64,000 nt of DNA from Brytella acorum. Lineage in GTDB: Bacteria > Pseudomonadota > Alphaproteobacteria > Acetobacterales > Acetobacteraceae. Position numbers and translations under genes: made by a program. The stretch spans positions 1-64,000 of the forward strand of contig NZ_JARBJP010000004.1 of NCBI RefSeq assembly GCF_029309905.1. Direction: 5' to 3'. Of the stretch, positions 41,361-50,681 are shown piece by piece (positions within the stretch are counted from its first letter, which is position 1; each line of letters starts with the position of its first letter). The notes beneath the pieces were generated by a model that saw only the letters and a list, made by a program, of their open reading frames with translations, did no database searches and had not been told where the DNA came from.

Positions 41361-43100
41361 TCACAGCAGCGGCTCGTCCCGCCCCGTCATCTCCCGGCGG
41401 ATGATCCGCACGGGCACCAGGGCGCTGCCGAGGAACCCGTCATGAAACGCCTGCAGCGAGAATCGCGGCCCCTTCGCCTTCCGCATGTCTTCGCGCAGAT
41501 GCAGGATCATGAGCTTGCCGAGCGTATAGGAATAATAGCCGGGATCGGCGGTACCCCGCCGGGCTTCCTTGTAAGCCATGCCCGGAGACTGGAAGCACTG
41601 CTGGCGCATCATGGTCGTGGCGTCGGCGAGGCTCATCCCCTGCGTGTGCATGCCGAACGAGGCCAGGAAGCGACAGTCGCGCAGCAGGGCATCCTGCAAC
41701 TGCATGAGGCGCAGCCTGGCGTCGCCCAGACCCTGTTCGACCATCATCTGTTCGGTGTAATGCGCCCAGCCTTCGGTCGTCGCATAAGACGACGCCGCCT
41801 TGCGCACGAGCGACCATTCGGGATGGGCGCTGCGATACAGTCCCTGCGTGAAATGCCCGGGCATCACTTCATGGACGGTGATGTTGAGCAGGGCCGGCCG
41901 GTTGAGGTCACGCAGCAGTTCCTCGGTCCGCGCTTTCGTCCAGGTCTTTTCCGGCGGCGTCACGTCGTAGAATGCCGTGGTCGCCTTCGTCTCGAACGGG
42001 CCGGGCCAGTCCATGGCCGCGACGAGCAGGGAGCGCTCGAAAGACGGCGTATCGATGACATCCGGCAGCGCATGGGACGGCAGCGTGACGAGCTTCCTGG
42101 CGAGCACATAATCCTGAAGGCCCTTGAGCTGGGCCTTCACCATGGGCAGCAGGGTCTCGGGCCTGGGATGATCGGCCCGCACCTCGTCCAGGGCATGATC
42201 AGGATGCGCCGGGTCGATTTCGCGTTCCGTGGCCAGAAACGCCGTCCGGTCGCGATCGAGCTGCGCCCTGCCAGCGGCGATGAGGCTGTCGATGGGAAGA
42301 TCCACCAGGTCGGCCGCCAGGAGCGCGCGTATGGTATCGCGGCCCAGCGCGAACGTGCCTGAGGGCTTCAGATGCTCGAGATAGACGCCATACCGCGCCA
42401 GAGCCGCCAGCGTGCGCCGCGTTTCGGCCTTGAGCCGGGATTGCAGGGCCGGATCGTGAACGGCCGCGAAGGCTTCGGGAATGTTGCCGCCGACGAACTG
42501 GATGGCGCCTTCGAGATCGGCTCTGGCGATTTCCAGATAGACGGCGGGCACATCCCCGATCTGCGCTTCTGCCTGCTTCAGCAGGGCTGGGATCGCCGCT
42601 TCGCGGGCAAGGACATTGCGCAGCCGGTCGGAAGCGGGCGCGAAATCCCGGGAGGCGAGGCTGTAAAGCGCGCCGGTCGCCAGATCGACATATTGGGCGG
42701 GCATGCGACGGAACGGACGGATTTTTTCTTCAAGGGTCAACTGGCCGCTGATGATGCCCATGAGAACTTCGCGATCATCACGCTGGGCCTGTGACAGGCC
42801 GGACGTCTCCAGCGCGGCGAGGGCCGCGTATTCGCGGTGCAGCCTGGCCACCTGCGTTGCGCGGAACGCGTCGGAAACGTCATCGAGCCGGTCATCGTAA
42901 GTGTGAATCCCGGCCTGTGTCGCCCCCGTCGGCGAGGCGGCCCACTCGGCCTTGTAATGCGCGGCTTCGAGGGCTTCCAGCGCCGCTGGTCCCGATAATG
43001 GCCCCGATGATGGCGGCGCCGCTGAAACGGGGGCGGCGCATGGAACGACCGAGAGCATGAGAAGCAGGAGGCGATGCCTCCGGATCTTACGAAATATCAT
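41361..43100 (-). CDS. DUF885 family secreted protein, putative metallopeptidase
   Basis: 579-residue protein with an N-terminal signal peptide (hydrophobic LLLLMLSVVPCAAPVSA). The DUF885 core has LVAAMDWPGPFETKATTAF and the motif TVHEVMPGHFTQGLY, with HEVMPGH resembling a zinc-protease HExxH-type helix, and a downstream YATTEGWAHYTEQMM whose Glu could be a third ligand. The family is distantly related to M32-like peptidases; catalytic activity is inferred. The ATG at 43100 is preferred over an upstream one, giving a normal signal peptide. It is divergent from the cation-efflux genes. Confidence 0.8.
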   Translation of the reverse strand: MIFRKIRRHRLLLLMLSVVPCAAPVSAAPPSSGPLSGPAALEALEAAHYKAEWAASPTGATQAGIHTYDDRLDDVSDAFRATQVARLHREYAALAALETSGLSQAQRDDREVLMGIISGQLTLEEKIRPFRRMPAQYVDLATGALYSLASRDFAPASDRLRNVLAREAAIPALLKQAEAQIGDVPAVYLEIARADLEGAIQFVGGNIPEAFAAVHDPALQSRLKAETRRTLAALARYGVYLEHLKPSGTFALGRDTIRALLAADLVDLPIDSLIAAGRAQLDRDRTAFLATEREIDPAHPDHALDEVRADHPRPETLLPMVKAQLKGLQDYVLARKLVTLPSHALPDVIDTPSFERSLLVAAMDWPGPFETKATTAFYDVTPPEKTWTKARTEELLRDLNRPALLNITVHEVMPGHFTQGLYRSAHPEWSLVRKAASSYATTEGWAHYTEQMMVEQGLGDARLRLMQLQDALLRDCRFLASFGMHTQGMSLADATTMMRQQCFQSPGMAYKEARRGTADPGYYSYTLGKLMILHLREDMRKAKGPRFSLQAFHDGFLGSALVPVRIIRREMTGRDEPLL

Positions 43101-43271
43101 AATCGAAACGATAGCCCGCACGCGACGCGTTCACAATCGGACTTTCACCCGCATCCGGCATGGCCTCACCCCCGCGACAGGGTACACCATGCGTGACATG
43201 ATCCTGTTATAGTATGCGGTCTGCGGAATACGCTATGCGGTCCGTCCACCTCTCGCTTCGAGTCTTCGCCC

Positions 43272-44312
43272 ATGGCCACGCACGACCATCCCCATGATCA
43301 TGACCATGAAGGTTGCGGGCCTGACGCCGGTCACGGACATGACCACTCTTCCCATGACCATGACCATGACCATGACCATGACCATCATGATCACGGCCTG
43401 TTCGGGCATCACCATCACGAGCCGGCGAGCTACGGCGCCGCATTCGCCATCGGCATCACGCTGAATGTCGTCTATGTCATGGCCGAAGCGCTGTGGGGTT
43501 TCTGGGCGCATGCTCTCGCCCTGCTCGCCGATGCCGGACACAATCTTTCCGATGTCCTGGGCCTCGCGGCCGCCTGGCTGGCGCATCGGCTCGCCCAGCG
43601 CGCGCCCTCGACACGCTTCACCTACGGCCTGAAGCGCTCGACCATTATCTCCGCCCTGTTCAACGCCATGCTTCTGATGCTCGTGACCGGCGGGATCGTC
43701 TGGGAAGCGGTGCTCCGGCTCCTGCACCCGGCCCCCGTCGCGGGCTGGACGGTCACGATCGTCGCCGCGATCGGTATCCTCATCAACGGCGGTACGGCGC
43801 TGCTGCTGATGCGCGGGAGCCAGAGCGACCTCAACATCCGGGGGGCCTTCCTTCACATGGCGTCCGACGCGCTCATGTCGCTGGCCGTGGTCGTCTCCGG
43901 GCTTGTGATCGTCTTCACCGGCTGGACGATCCTCGATCCGATCGTAAGCCTGCTCGTTTCGATCGTCATCGTTCTGGGCACATGGTCGCTGTTGCGCGGT
44001 TCGCTGGACATGGCGCTGGACGCGGTGCCGCGCGGGATCGACCCCGACAGGGTCGAGGATGCCCTGCTCGGCCTCGAAGGCGTCCAAGGCGTGCATCATC
44101 TCCACATCTGGCCGATGAGCACGACCGAAACCGCCCTGACCGTTCATCTCGTGGCGGATACGCGATCGACACGTCCGGATTCTCTGCTCAGAAACGCGAC
44201 ACGGCTTCTGGTCGAGCGTTTCGACATCTCGCACCCGACGTTCCAGATCGAAGAAGAGGGATGTGCCGGACACGACACGGCGTGTCGCGCGCCGACTCCG
44301 GCCCCGATCTGA
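43272..44312 (+). CDS. Cation diffusion facilitator, zinc-type (CzcD/ZnT-like)
   Basis: 346-residue inner-membrane proton/metal antiporter expected to export Zn2+ (or Co2+/Cd2+). The N-terminal 48 residues are extremely rich in His and Asp, a metal-binding arm. Six transmembrane helices follow. Metal-site motifs are HxxxD in TM2 (ADAGHNLSD) and TM5 (LHMASDAL), the zinc-type arrangement. A C-terminal regulatory domain has HHLHIWPMS. The ATG at 43272 starts the His-rich arm. The gene ends in a 1-base overlap with a second efflux gene. Confidence 0.9.
   Translation: MATHDHPHDHDHEGCGPDAGHGHDHSSHDHDHDHDHDHHDHGLFGHHHHEPASYGAAFAIGITLNVVYVMAEALWGFWAHALALLADAGHNLSDVLGLAAAWLAHRLAQRAPSTRFTYGLKRSTIISALFNAMLLMLVTGGIVWEAVLRLLHPAPVAGWTVTIVAAIGILINGGTALLLMRGSQSDLNIRGAFLHMASDALMSLAVVVSGLVIVFTGWTILDPIVSLLVSIVIVLGTWSLLRGSLDMALDAVPRGIDPDRVEDALLGLEGVQGVHHLHIWPMSTTETALTVHLVADTRSTRPDSLLRNATRLLVERFDISHPTFQIEEEGCAGHDTACRAPTPAPI
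43353..43382 (+). repeat. Five tandem copies of CATGAC inside the His/Asp-rich arm
   Basis: The hexamer CATGAC (His-Asp) is repeated five times exactly. As the unit is a multiple of three, gain or loss of copies would lengthen or shorten the metal-binding arm without a frameshift. Strand slippage at such tracts is common. Confidence 0.85.
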
Positions 44313-45208
44313 TGCAGGACAGCGTCAAACTGCGCTTCGGGATCGGTTCGGTCCTGATCAGCCTGATCGTGCTGGGACTGAAATATCTGGCCTGGCATGT
44401 CAGCGGAAGCGCCGCACTCCTGTCGGACGCGCTGGAGACGGTCATCAACGTCGCCGCCGCCATCGGAACGCTCTGGGCGCTGCATGTCTCAGCCCTCCCC
44501 CCGGACGAAAACCACACCTACGGGCACGAAAAGGCAGAATACCTCTCCGCCGTGGCCGAGGGCGTTCTGGTGATCGGCACGGCGATCGGCATCGGCTTCG
44601 TCGCGTGGGAAGACTGGCAGCATCCTTCCCCCCTTCTCGCACCGTGGCGCGGCGTGACGCTCAATGCGCTTGCAGGCCTCGTAAATCTTGCCTGGGGCCT
44701 CATTCTCCTCGGCGCGGGACGTCGTCGTCACTCTCCCGCGCTCAAGGCCAGTGGCGATCATATCCTTTCGGACGTGTGGACGACGGGCGCCCTCGTGGTC
44801 GGCGTCTCCCTGATCCCGCTGACCGGCTATCTGCGGCTGGACGCCATTCTTTCGGCTCTGGTTGCGGTCAATGTGCTCCGGGTCGGGTTCGAAATGACAC
44901 GCCATTCTATAGGTGGCCTCATGGATGAAGCGCCGGACGCCCAGACCCTCGAACTCATCCGCACCGTCATTTCCGAGCAGGCGCGCGGCGCCATCGAAGC
45001 GCACGACCTGCGTATCCGCCGCGCGGGCAGCATCAGCTTCATTGAATTCCACCTCGTCGTGCCCGGCGTCATGACGGTTCACGATGCCCATGAAATCTGT
45101 GACCGTGTGGAGCATGCTTTGCGCCGGCAACTGGGTCGGGCCGTGATACACATCCATGTCGAGCCCGACGACAAGGCCAAGCATACGGGCGTGCCGGTTC
45201 TGCCCTGA
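44312..45208 (+). CDS. Second cation diffusion facilitator, different metal motif
   Basis: 298-residue inner-membrane cation-efflux protein. TM2 reads LLSDALETVINV, so the first metal site is not the HxxxD of the upstream gene; TM5 keeps HILSD. This points to the FieF-like or other CDF branches (Fe/Zn/Mn) rather than CzcD. A cytoplasmic dimerisation domain contains HDLRIRRAGSISFIEFHLVVPG and VIHIHVEPDD. It starts at the last base of the previous stop codon (TGATG), so the two are translationally coupled. Confidence 0.88.
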   Translation: MQDSVKLRFGIGSVLISLIVLGLKYLAWHVSGSAALLSDALETVINVAAAIGTLWALHVSALPPDENHTYGHEKAEYLSAVAEGVLVIGTAIGIGFVAWEDWQHPSPLLAPWRGVTLNALAGLVNLAWGLILLGAGRRRHSPALKASGDHILSDVWTTGALVVGVSLIPLTGYLRLDAILSALVAVNVLRVGFEMTRHSIGGLMDEAPDAQTLELIRTVISEQARGAIEAHDLRIRRAGSISFIEFHLVVPGVMTVHDAHEICDRVEHALRRQLGRAVIHIHVEPDDKAKHTGVPVLP

Positions 45209-45369
45209 GCATGATGTTTTTTTGACAAAACTCCGCTTTTCCGCCGCACTTAACTTGACCCCTGTCCATCCGACCTGTCAGGACCGGTCTATCCGGGGCG
45301 TGTCAGCCGAGCGCCGATCACGATTTTCGCCTCGCGTCTTGAATGGCCCGGCGCCTTGAATGGATCGAC

Positions 45370-46788
45370 ATGGGACAGAATTCACCCTTGCACCAGCAGC
45401 AACGCATCCGCCATCTGAGCCGGTCCGCCCGCGTGACCACCACGCAGTGGCGGCGCACGCTCGTTTACTGGCTCGGTGCCGTTCTTGTCGGAATCGCGGC
45501 CGTGACCTTCGCCAACGCCGCGGACTGGGCCGCGCGGAAACGCACGCTCATGGTTCACTGGTCACCGTGGGTCATGCTCGTGGTCATGCCTGCCGGACTG
45601 GCCTTCTCGACGTGGTTGACGCGGAAATTCTTCAAAGGCGCCCAGGGCAGCGGTATCCCGCAGACCATCGCCACCCTGCACATGGACAATTTTGCCGTCG
45701 TCAACCGCGTCCTGTCATTGCGGGTGGCCATCGGCAAGATCATCCTGACGACGTTCGGCCTGTTCTGCGGCGCTTCGATCGGCCGCGAGGGCCCGACCGT
45801 GCAGATCGGCGCGTCGATCATGCACGGATTCTCGCGGCTGCTCGGCCATTCCAACGTCACGATCAAGCGCGGCGCGATTCTGGCCGGGGGTGCCGCCGGT
45901 GTCTCGGCGGCCTTCAACACCCCGCTGGCGGGTGTGGTGTTCGCGATCGAGGAACTGTCCCACTCCTTCGAACAGCGCACCTCGGGAACAATGCTGACAG
46001 GCGTCATCCTGTCGGGTGTCACGGCCATCGCGCTGATGGGCAACTATACCTATTTCGGTCACACCTATGTGGACGTTCCCGTCGGCACGGCATGGATCGC
46101 GGTGCTGGCCTGCGGTCTCATCGGTGGCGTCACGGGCGGTACGTTCTCGGCGATCCTCATCCGCTTTTCGCGCGGCGTTCCCGGCATGGCGGGACGTTTC
46201 ATCAGCACGAGACCCATCGCTTTCGCCGCTTTATGCGGCCTTGTCCTCGCCATCCTCGGCCTGATGTCCCATGGCATGACCTACGGCACCGGGTACGCGC
46301 AGGCACGCGCCATCATAGACGGGCGGGAACACTATCCGGCGTCGTTCTTCGTGTTGAAATTCCTCGCGACCGTCGTCTCCTACTGCTCGGGCATTCCAGG
46401 GGGACTCTTCGCGCCATCCCTGAGCATCGGCGCGGGAATCGGCGGCTGGATCCAGCAGTTTCTCCCGCATACGACGTCCGGCGCGGTCGTTCTTCTGGGC
46501 ACGGTCGGTTTTTTCTCCGCCGTGGTTCAGGCCCCGCTGACGGCCACGGTCATCGTCATGGAAATGTGCGACAACCAGCAGATGACTCTGGCCCTCATGG
46601 CGACGTCTTTCCTGGCTTTCGGCACGTCCCGCATCCTCTGCAAGCGCGCGCTTTACGGCGCCCTCGCCGACCGCTTCATGACGACCGTCGAACGCGCGCC
46701 GGTCACGCCGCGCGAAGCCACACCTCCTCCCCCAGCCATCACGTCAGCGGAAGAAAAGCTGCTACACGAAATCAAGGGCGACAAATAA
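45370..46788 (+). CDS. ClC-family chloride channel/transporter
   Basis: 472-residue membrane protein of the ClC family. The selectivity motifs are GSGIPQTI near 94, GREGPTVQIG near 138 (with the gating glutamate) and GIPGGLFAPSL near 342. The kept gating glutamate suggests a Cl-/H+ antiporter rather than an open channel; it may aid acid tolerance. There is no CBS domain. An ATG at 45343 would add nine residues; neither start has a clear ribosome-binding site. It follows the cation-efflux pair after 161 bases. Confidence 0.9.
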   Translation: MGQNSPLHQQQRIRHLSRSARVTTTQWRRTLVYWLGAVLVGIAAVTFANAADWAARKRTLMVHWSPWVMLVVMPAGLAFSTWLTRKFFKGAQGSGIPQTIATLHMDNFAVVNRVLSLRVAIGKIILTTFGLFCGASIGREGPTVQIGASIMHGFSRLLGHSNVTIKRGAILAGGAAGVSAAFNTPLAGVVFAIEELSHSFEQRTSGTMLTGVILSGVTAIALMGNYTYFGHTYVDVPVGTAWIAVLACGLIGGVTGGTFSAILIRFSRGVPGMAGRFISTRPIAFAALCGLVLAILGLMSHGMTYGTGYAQARAIIDGREHYPASFFVLKFLATVVSYCSGIPGGLFAPSLSIGAGIGGWIQQFLPHTTSGAVVLLGTVGFFSAVVQAPLTATVIVMEMCDNQQMTLALMATSFLAFGTSRILCKRALYGALADRFMTTVERAPVTPREATPPPPAITSAEEKLLHEIKGDK

Positions 46789-46812
46789 GGACGGCCCCGC
46801 GAAAACCGGCAT

Positions 46813-47769
46813 TCAGGCCAGAGGGGTTTCTTCGTCCCTGATCGTCACCGGATACATCAGATAGGCCAGTCGCTTGGCTTCCTGACGGGCATGGGCAACG
46901 GAGTGCAGAATCACACCGCAGACCAGCGACAGCGCCGCGATCATCTCCAGGCCGGTCGCGAGCACCGCGGACGGGAGTCTCGGGACAAGCCCGGTTCGAA
47001 TGAAGTCCAGAATGACTTGCGTTCCCGAGACCAGCCCCGCCACGCAGAAGGCGAGCGCGATGACCGCGTAAAAACCTAAAGGACGCTCACGCTGAATGAG
47101 CTTCAGGATCGTGCCCAGGATACGAAACCCGTCCTGATAGGTGCGCAGTTTGGACGCTGACCCTTCGGGTCTCTCCCGATAGGCGGTCTTTTCCTCGGCC
47201 ATCGGCAGGTTGAGTTCGAGGGCATGCACCGTCAGTTCGGTCTCGATCTCGAAACCGGCCGAAGTGACCGGAAACGATTTGACAAAACGTCTTGAAAACA
47301 CGCGATAGCCGGAAAGCATGTCGCTGAGGCGGCGGCCAAAGATCGCGACGACGATACCGGTCAGAACCCTGTTCCCCAGAACATGTCCGCGACGATAGGC
47401 GGCGGCGCGATCCGTGACGCGCGCCCCGTTGACCAGGTCCAGCCCCTCGGCAGCGGCACGCGCGATGAGACGGGGCGCCGCCGCGGCTTCATACGTGGCG
47501 TCACCATCCGTCAGGAGATAATAATCGGCGTCCACATCGGCGAACATGCGGCGAACGACATGACCCTTCCCCTGCATGCGCTCGATACGGACGATTGCCC
47601 CCGCCGCCCGTGCGATGTCCACGGTCCGGTCCGACGAATTGTTGTCGTAGACATAGATCCGGGCGTCGGGAAGTGCGGCCCGGAAATCCCGGACAACCGT
47701 ACCGATCGTGACCTCTTCGTTATAACAGGGGATCAGAACGGCCACACGCAACGACGGCAGACGGGTCAT
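46813..47769 (-). CDS. Family-2 glycosyltransferase with C-terminal membrane helices
   Basis: 318-residue GT-A enzyme. It begins VAVLIPCYNEEVTIG and has VYDNNSSDRTVDIARAAGA and the metal-binding DGDATYE; the C-terminal third has two hydrophobic helices (YAVIALAFCVAGLVSG and ATGLEMIAALSLVCGVIL). This is the DPM1/GtrB-like arrangement, so it probably loads a sugar on a polyprenyl phosphate in the inner membrane. The ATG at 47769 is preferred over a GTG ten codons earlier. It is convergent with the ClC gene; no acceptor genes are adjacent. Confidence 0.85.
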   Translation of the reverse strand: MTRLPSLRVAVLIPCYNEEVTIGTVVRDFRAALPDARIYVYDNNSSDRTVDIARAAGAIVRIERMQGKGHVVRRMFADVDADYYLLTDGDATYEAAAAPRLIARAAAEGLDLVNGARVTDRAAAYRRGHVLGNRVLTGIVVAIFGRRLSDMLSGYRVFSRRFVKSFPVTSAGFEIETELTVHALELNLPMAEEKTAYRERPEGSASKLRTYQDGFRILGTILKLIQRERPLGFYAVIALAFCVAGLVSGTQVILDFIRTGLVPRLPSAVLATGLEMIAALSLVCGVILHSVAHARQEAKRLAYLMYPVTIRDEETPLA

Positions 47770-47929
47770 GTTTTGAATGGTCTCCTGAGGAAAACGCACG
47801 AAAGGAAAGCTCCGCCGTCCATGCGTAAGACAATCCCGAATTACGCATGGAAAGGACGCCTTCCAATGTCGGTGTCCAAGGCCAAGGACTCAGCCAGGGC
47901 ACTTACGTCCCTTCACCCGACGTCCAGCC

Positions 47930-48760
47930 TCACTCGTCCACTTCGCTTTCGGCGGGATCTTCTTCGTACGTCACCACCTCAAAGCGGCCCAGAGGTGCGG
48001 GGCCAAACGCGGTGGAGATCGCGACGTCCGTGGCGTCGCGGCCACGCGCCATGAGAAGTCGGCCGATGCGGCGCCTGTCATGACGCGCATCGAACGTGAA
48101 CCAGCGACCGTCGAGATAGACCTCGAACCAGGCGGAAAAATCCATGGGATCGTCGCAGAGCGGCACCCCGATATCGCCGAGATAGCCGGTGCAATACCGC
48201 GCCGGAATGTTCATGCACCGGCAGAACGCCACGGCGAGATGCGCATAATCGCGACAGACACCCACGCGCTCGTGAAAGGCCTCGAAAGCGGTGCGGGTCG
48301 AGCGGGCCTGCTGGTAGTCGAAGCGGATCCGCTCATGCACGTAAGTGACGATCGCCTGTACCCGCGCCCAGCCGGACGCCACATGCCCGAACAGGGACCA
48401 AGCGATATCCGACAGGCGATCGGTCTCACAATAACGACTGCCCAGAAGAAAGACGATCACGTCATCCGGCAGTTCTTCGATGGGATGCTGCCGCGCCATG
48501 GGAACGCAGTCGTCCAGATCTCCCGTATCGTAGACGGAAAATTCAGCATGGATCCTCAAGCCTCCGCTCGGCACCGTGACGCGCGTACAGGCATTGCCGA
48601 AGCCGTCGAGATAGGTGTGATGAGCGACATCAGGTTCGAAACGCATGATCTGGGGAGTGCGCAGATCACCCGCGCGGCTCGGATGCAAGCTGAGCATCAG
48701 CAGTAACGGCGTCGGATACTCGGAAGAAAACACGATGTCATAGCCTGCGCGAATCAGCAT
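47930..48760 (-). CDS. Transglutaminase-like protein, first of a pair
   Basis: 276-residue cysteine-protease-fold protein with an N-terminal beta domain and a transglutaminase-like core. The candidate nucleophile is the Cys in VGVCRDYAHLAVAFC. The position normally held by His is Ser in DFSAWFEVYLDGRWFTFDARHD, while the Asp is kept. Such proteins act as proteases, amidases or in peptidoglycan or arginine-linked modification; the target is unknown. No signal peptide. It lies 12 bases after its paralogue on the same strand. Confidence 0.8.
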   Translation of the reverse strand: MLIRAGYDIVFSSEYPTPLLLMLSLHPSRAGDLRTPQIMRFEPDVAHHTYLDGFGNACTRVTVPSGGLRIHAEFSVYDTGDLDDCVPMARQHPIEELPDDVIVFLLGSRYCETDRLSDIAWSLFGHVASGWARVQAIVTYVHERIRFDYQQARSTRTAFEAFHERVGVCRDYAHLAVAFCRCMNIPARYCTGYLGDIGVPLCDDPMDFSAWFEVYLDGRWFTFDARHDRRRIGRLLMARGRDATDVAISTAFGPAPLGRFEVVTYEEDPAESEVDE

Positions 48761-48772
48761 CCTGCTCTTTCC

Positions 48773-49705
48773 TTATGCTTCCGCCCGAACATGTCCCTCT
48801 GGCGGTTCATCCCGATGGCGCGGCCGTGCATCCGTCCCGCCAGACCCGTTCCTGACGACGACGGAAACGTCCATGCTTTCGAAATCGGCCGGAAAGCCCG
48901 TCCACGTCCCCGCGAGCGGCACGGCCTGTCGCCAGTCACGCACGCTCGCGACGCGGATAAGATCATGCGAACCGAGAATCCCGTTGGTCGGATCAAAGTC
49001 TACCCATCCCAGTCCCGGCACGAAGACCTCGACCCACGCATGGGTCGCGCCGCCGCCATGATGATGCTCGCCACGCGGCGTATGAAGATACCCCGTCACG
49101 AAACGGGCCGCGAAACCCAGTGCCCTGACCGCTTCGATCATGAGCACCGCGAAATCCCGGCACGTCCCGCTGCACAGCACAAGCGTGCGAGAGGGAGACT
49201 GGGTTCCCTCTTCGAAACGAGCCCGATAGGAAAATTCATCGTGGATGGCCCGCGTCATCGCAGCGAGCAGTTCGAGCGTTCCGGTTTCGCCCGGTTTCAG
49301 GAAGCGTCGCGTCCATCGCGCGAGCGCATGATCCGCGTCATCGCTCAGGGGTTCTCGCAATCGAGCAAGGTCGGGAACATCGCCCGCGTCATAATTGAAA
49401 GGCCACGCACGGGCATAGGACGCGACCTCGCCCACCACGGGAACGACCGCCCGGTGGTCGACCGTCATGCGGTTGACCACCCTGAGTTCACGCGCCCGCG
49501 TGCCGACCGAAAAATGGGTCACCACGTTGCCAAACGCGTCGAGCGTGTGCCGCAGCCGGTCTTCGCCGGGCGTGACGTCCAGCGACCACTCGATCAGGCG
49601 TTGATCCACCGTGTCGCGCGGGCGCCCCAGCAGCCGGTGTTCACCGAACCCGACAGGACGGCGGTAACGATAGACCGTCGTGTGTTCGACCGACAGGACT
49701 GGCAT
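48773..49705 (-). CDS. Transglutaminase-like protein, second of a pair
   Basis: 310-residue protein of the same superfamily. It has an N-terminal beta-sandwich (VLSVEHTTVYRYRRPVGFGEHRLL) and a core with the triad Cys in LCSGTCRDFAVLMIEA, His in THAWVEVFVPG and Asp in VDFDPTNG. This catalytic triad is complete, unlike in the neighbour. There is no signal peptide, so it should be cytoplasmic. The pair may work together or be sequential hydrolases on a shared substrate, but nothing nearby shows which. Confidence 0.85.
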   Translation of the reverse strand: MPVLSVEHTTVYRYRRPVGFGEHRLLGRPRDTVDQRLIEWSLDVTPGEDRLRHTLDAFGNVVTHFSVGTRARELRVVNRMTVDHRAVVPVVGEVASYARAWPFNYDAGDVPDLARLREPLSDDADHALARWTRRFLKPGETGTLELLAAMTRAIHDEFSYRARFEEGTQSPSRTLVLCSGTCRDFAVLMIEAVRALGFAARFVTGYLHTPRGEHHHGGGATHAWVEVFVPGLGWVDFDPTNGILGSHDLIRVASVRDWRQAVPLAGTWTGFPADFESMDVSVVVRNGSGGTDARPRHRDEPPEGHVRAEA

Positions 49706-49852
49706 GCCTTGGAAGCACTCGTTGCGTTGTTGCGTTTTTCAGCATCAGCATTTTTGCCTCCACGCGCAAGCAGCATGCCGACTCACGCGCGAAAAACCGT
49801 CGTCGGAGCGAATCGAGCGCGGGCGATCCCGAAGCGCTTTCAGGAAGCGCTT

Positions 49853-50626
49853 TCAGAGAGAAACGCTGATACCGCCATCGACCATCAGCATATGACCATT
49901 CACGAAGCTGGAGGCGTCCGACGAGAGAAACACGCAGGCGCCGATCAATTCCTGCACCTTGCCCCAACGCGCCGCCGGCGTGCGCGCGCGCAACCACCCC
50001 GAGAATGCTTCGTCCTGGACAAGCGCCTGGTTCATGTCCGTCTCGAAATAGCCCGGAGCAAGACCGTTGATTTGCAGACCATGGCGCGCCCAGTCCGTCG
50101 CCATCCCCCGCGTGAGGTTTTTAACCGCCCCCTTGGCGGCCGTATAGGGCGCGATACCGGGACGGGCGAGTTCGCTCTGCACCGAGCCGATATTCACGAT
50201 CTTGCCCTTGCCGCGCGCGATCATATGCCGCGCGACAGCCTGCCCGACGAAAAAGACGGCATTCAGGTTGGTCGCCATCAGTTCGTCCCAGTCAGACCGA
50301 CTGAACTGTTCCAAAGGCGCACGCCGCTGAATGCCCGCGTTGTTGATCAGGATGTCGATCGGACCGACCGAGGCTTCGATCGCATCCACGGATGTCTGGA
50401 CTTCGGCCTGATCCGTCACGTCAAAGACGCTCGTATTCACCGTATGGCCCAGCTCGCGAAGCTCGGCGGCGGCGGCATCAAGCCGCGCCTCGTCACGTCC
50501 GTTCAGCACGACGGCCGCCCCGTGCGCCGCCAGTCCCCGCGCCAGGGCGAACCCGATGCCGCGGGAAGCCCCCGTCACGAGAGCCCGTCGGCCATGAAGG
50601 GAAAAAAGTGGAAACGCCTGAAGCAA
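49853..50626 (-). CDS. gno: Gluconate 5-dehydrogenase (SDR family)
   Basis: 257-residue NADP-dependent enzyme interconverting D-gluconate and 5-keto-D-gluconate. From memory it is very close to the Gluconobacter enzyme: LVTGASRGIG cofactor loop, NNAGIQRRAPLEQFSR, the catalytic Ser/Tyr/Lys with SVQSELARPGIAPYTAAKG, and MVDGGISVSL at the C terminus. The start is a TTG at 50626 with AAAGGAG six bases before it. It is cytosolic. The best single clue to the acetic acid bacterial origin of the window. Confidence 0.9.
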   Translation of the reverse strand: MLQAFPLFSLHGRRALVTGASRGIGFALARGLAAHGAAVVLNGRDEARLDAAAAELRELGHTVNTSVFDVTDQAEVQTSVDAIEASVGPIDILINNAGIQRRAPLEQFSRSDWDELMATNLNAVFFVGQAVARHMIARGKGKIVNIGSVQSELARPGIAPYTAAKGAVKNLTRGMATDWARHGLQINGLAPGYFETDMNQALVQDEAFSGWLRARTPAARWGKVQELIGACVFLSSDASSFVNGHMLMVDGGISVSL

Positions 50627-50681
50627 GGGAAGCTCCTTTCGTGATCGGAAGACGCATCCTTACCGCAAATGAATGCGCGGG

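Noticed and set aside
43353-43382. CRISPR-like tandem repeat
   Set aside because: The unit is six bases with no spacers and encodes a His/Asp arm in frame.
43493-44310. Possible N-terminal extension of the second efflux protein in another frame of the first
   Set aside because: The upstream residues are Arg/Pro-rich shadow sequence; the coupled ATG at 44312 gives a normal CDF protein.
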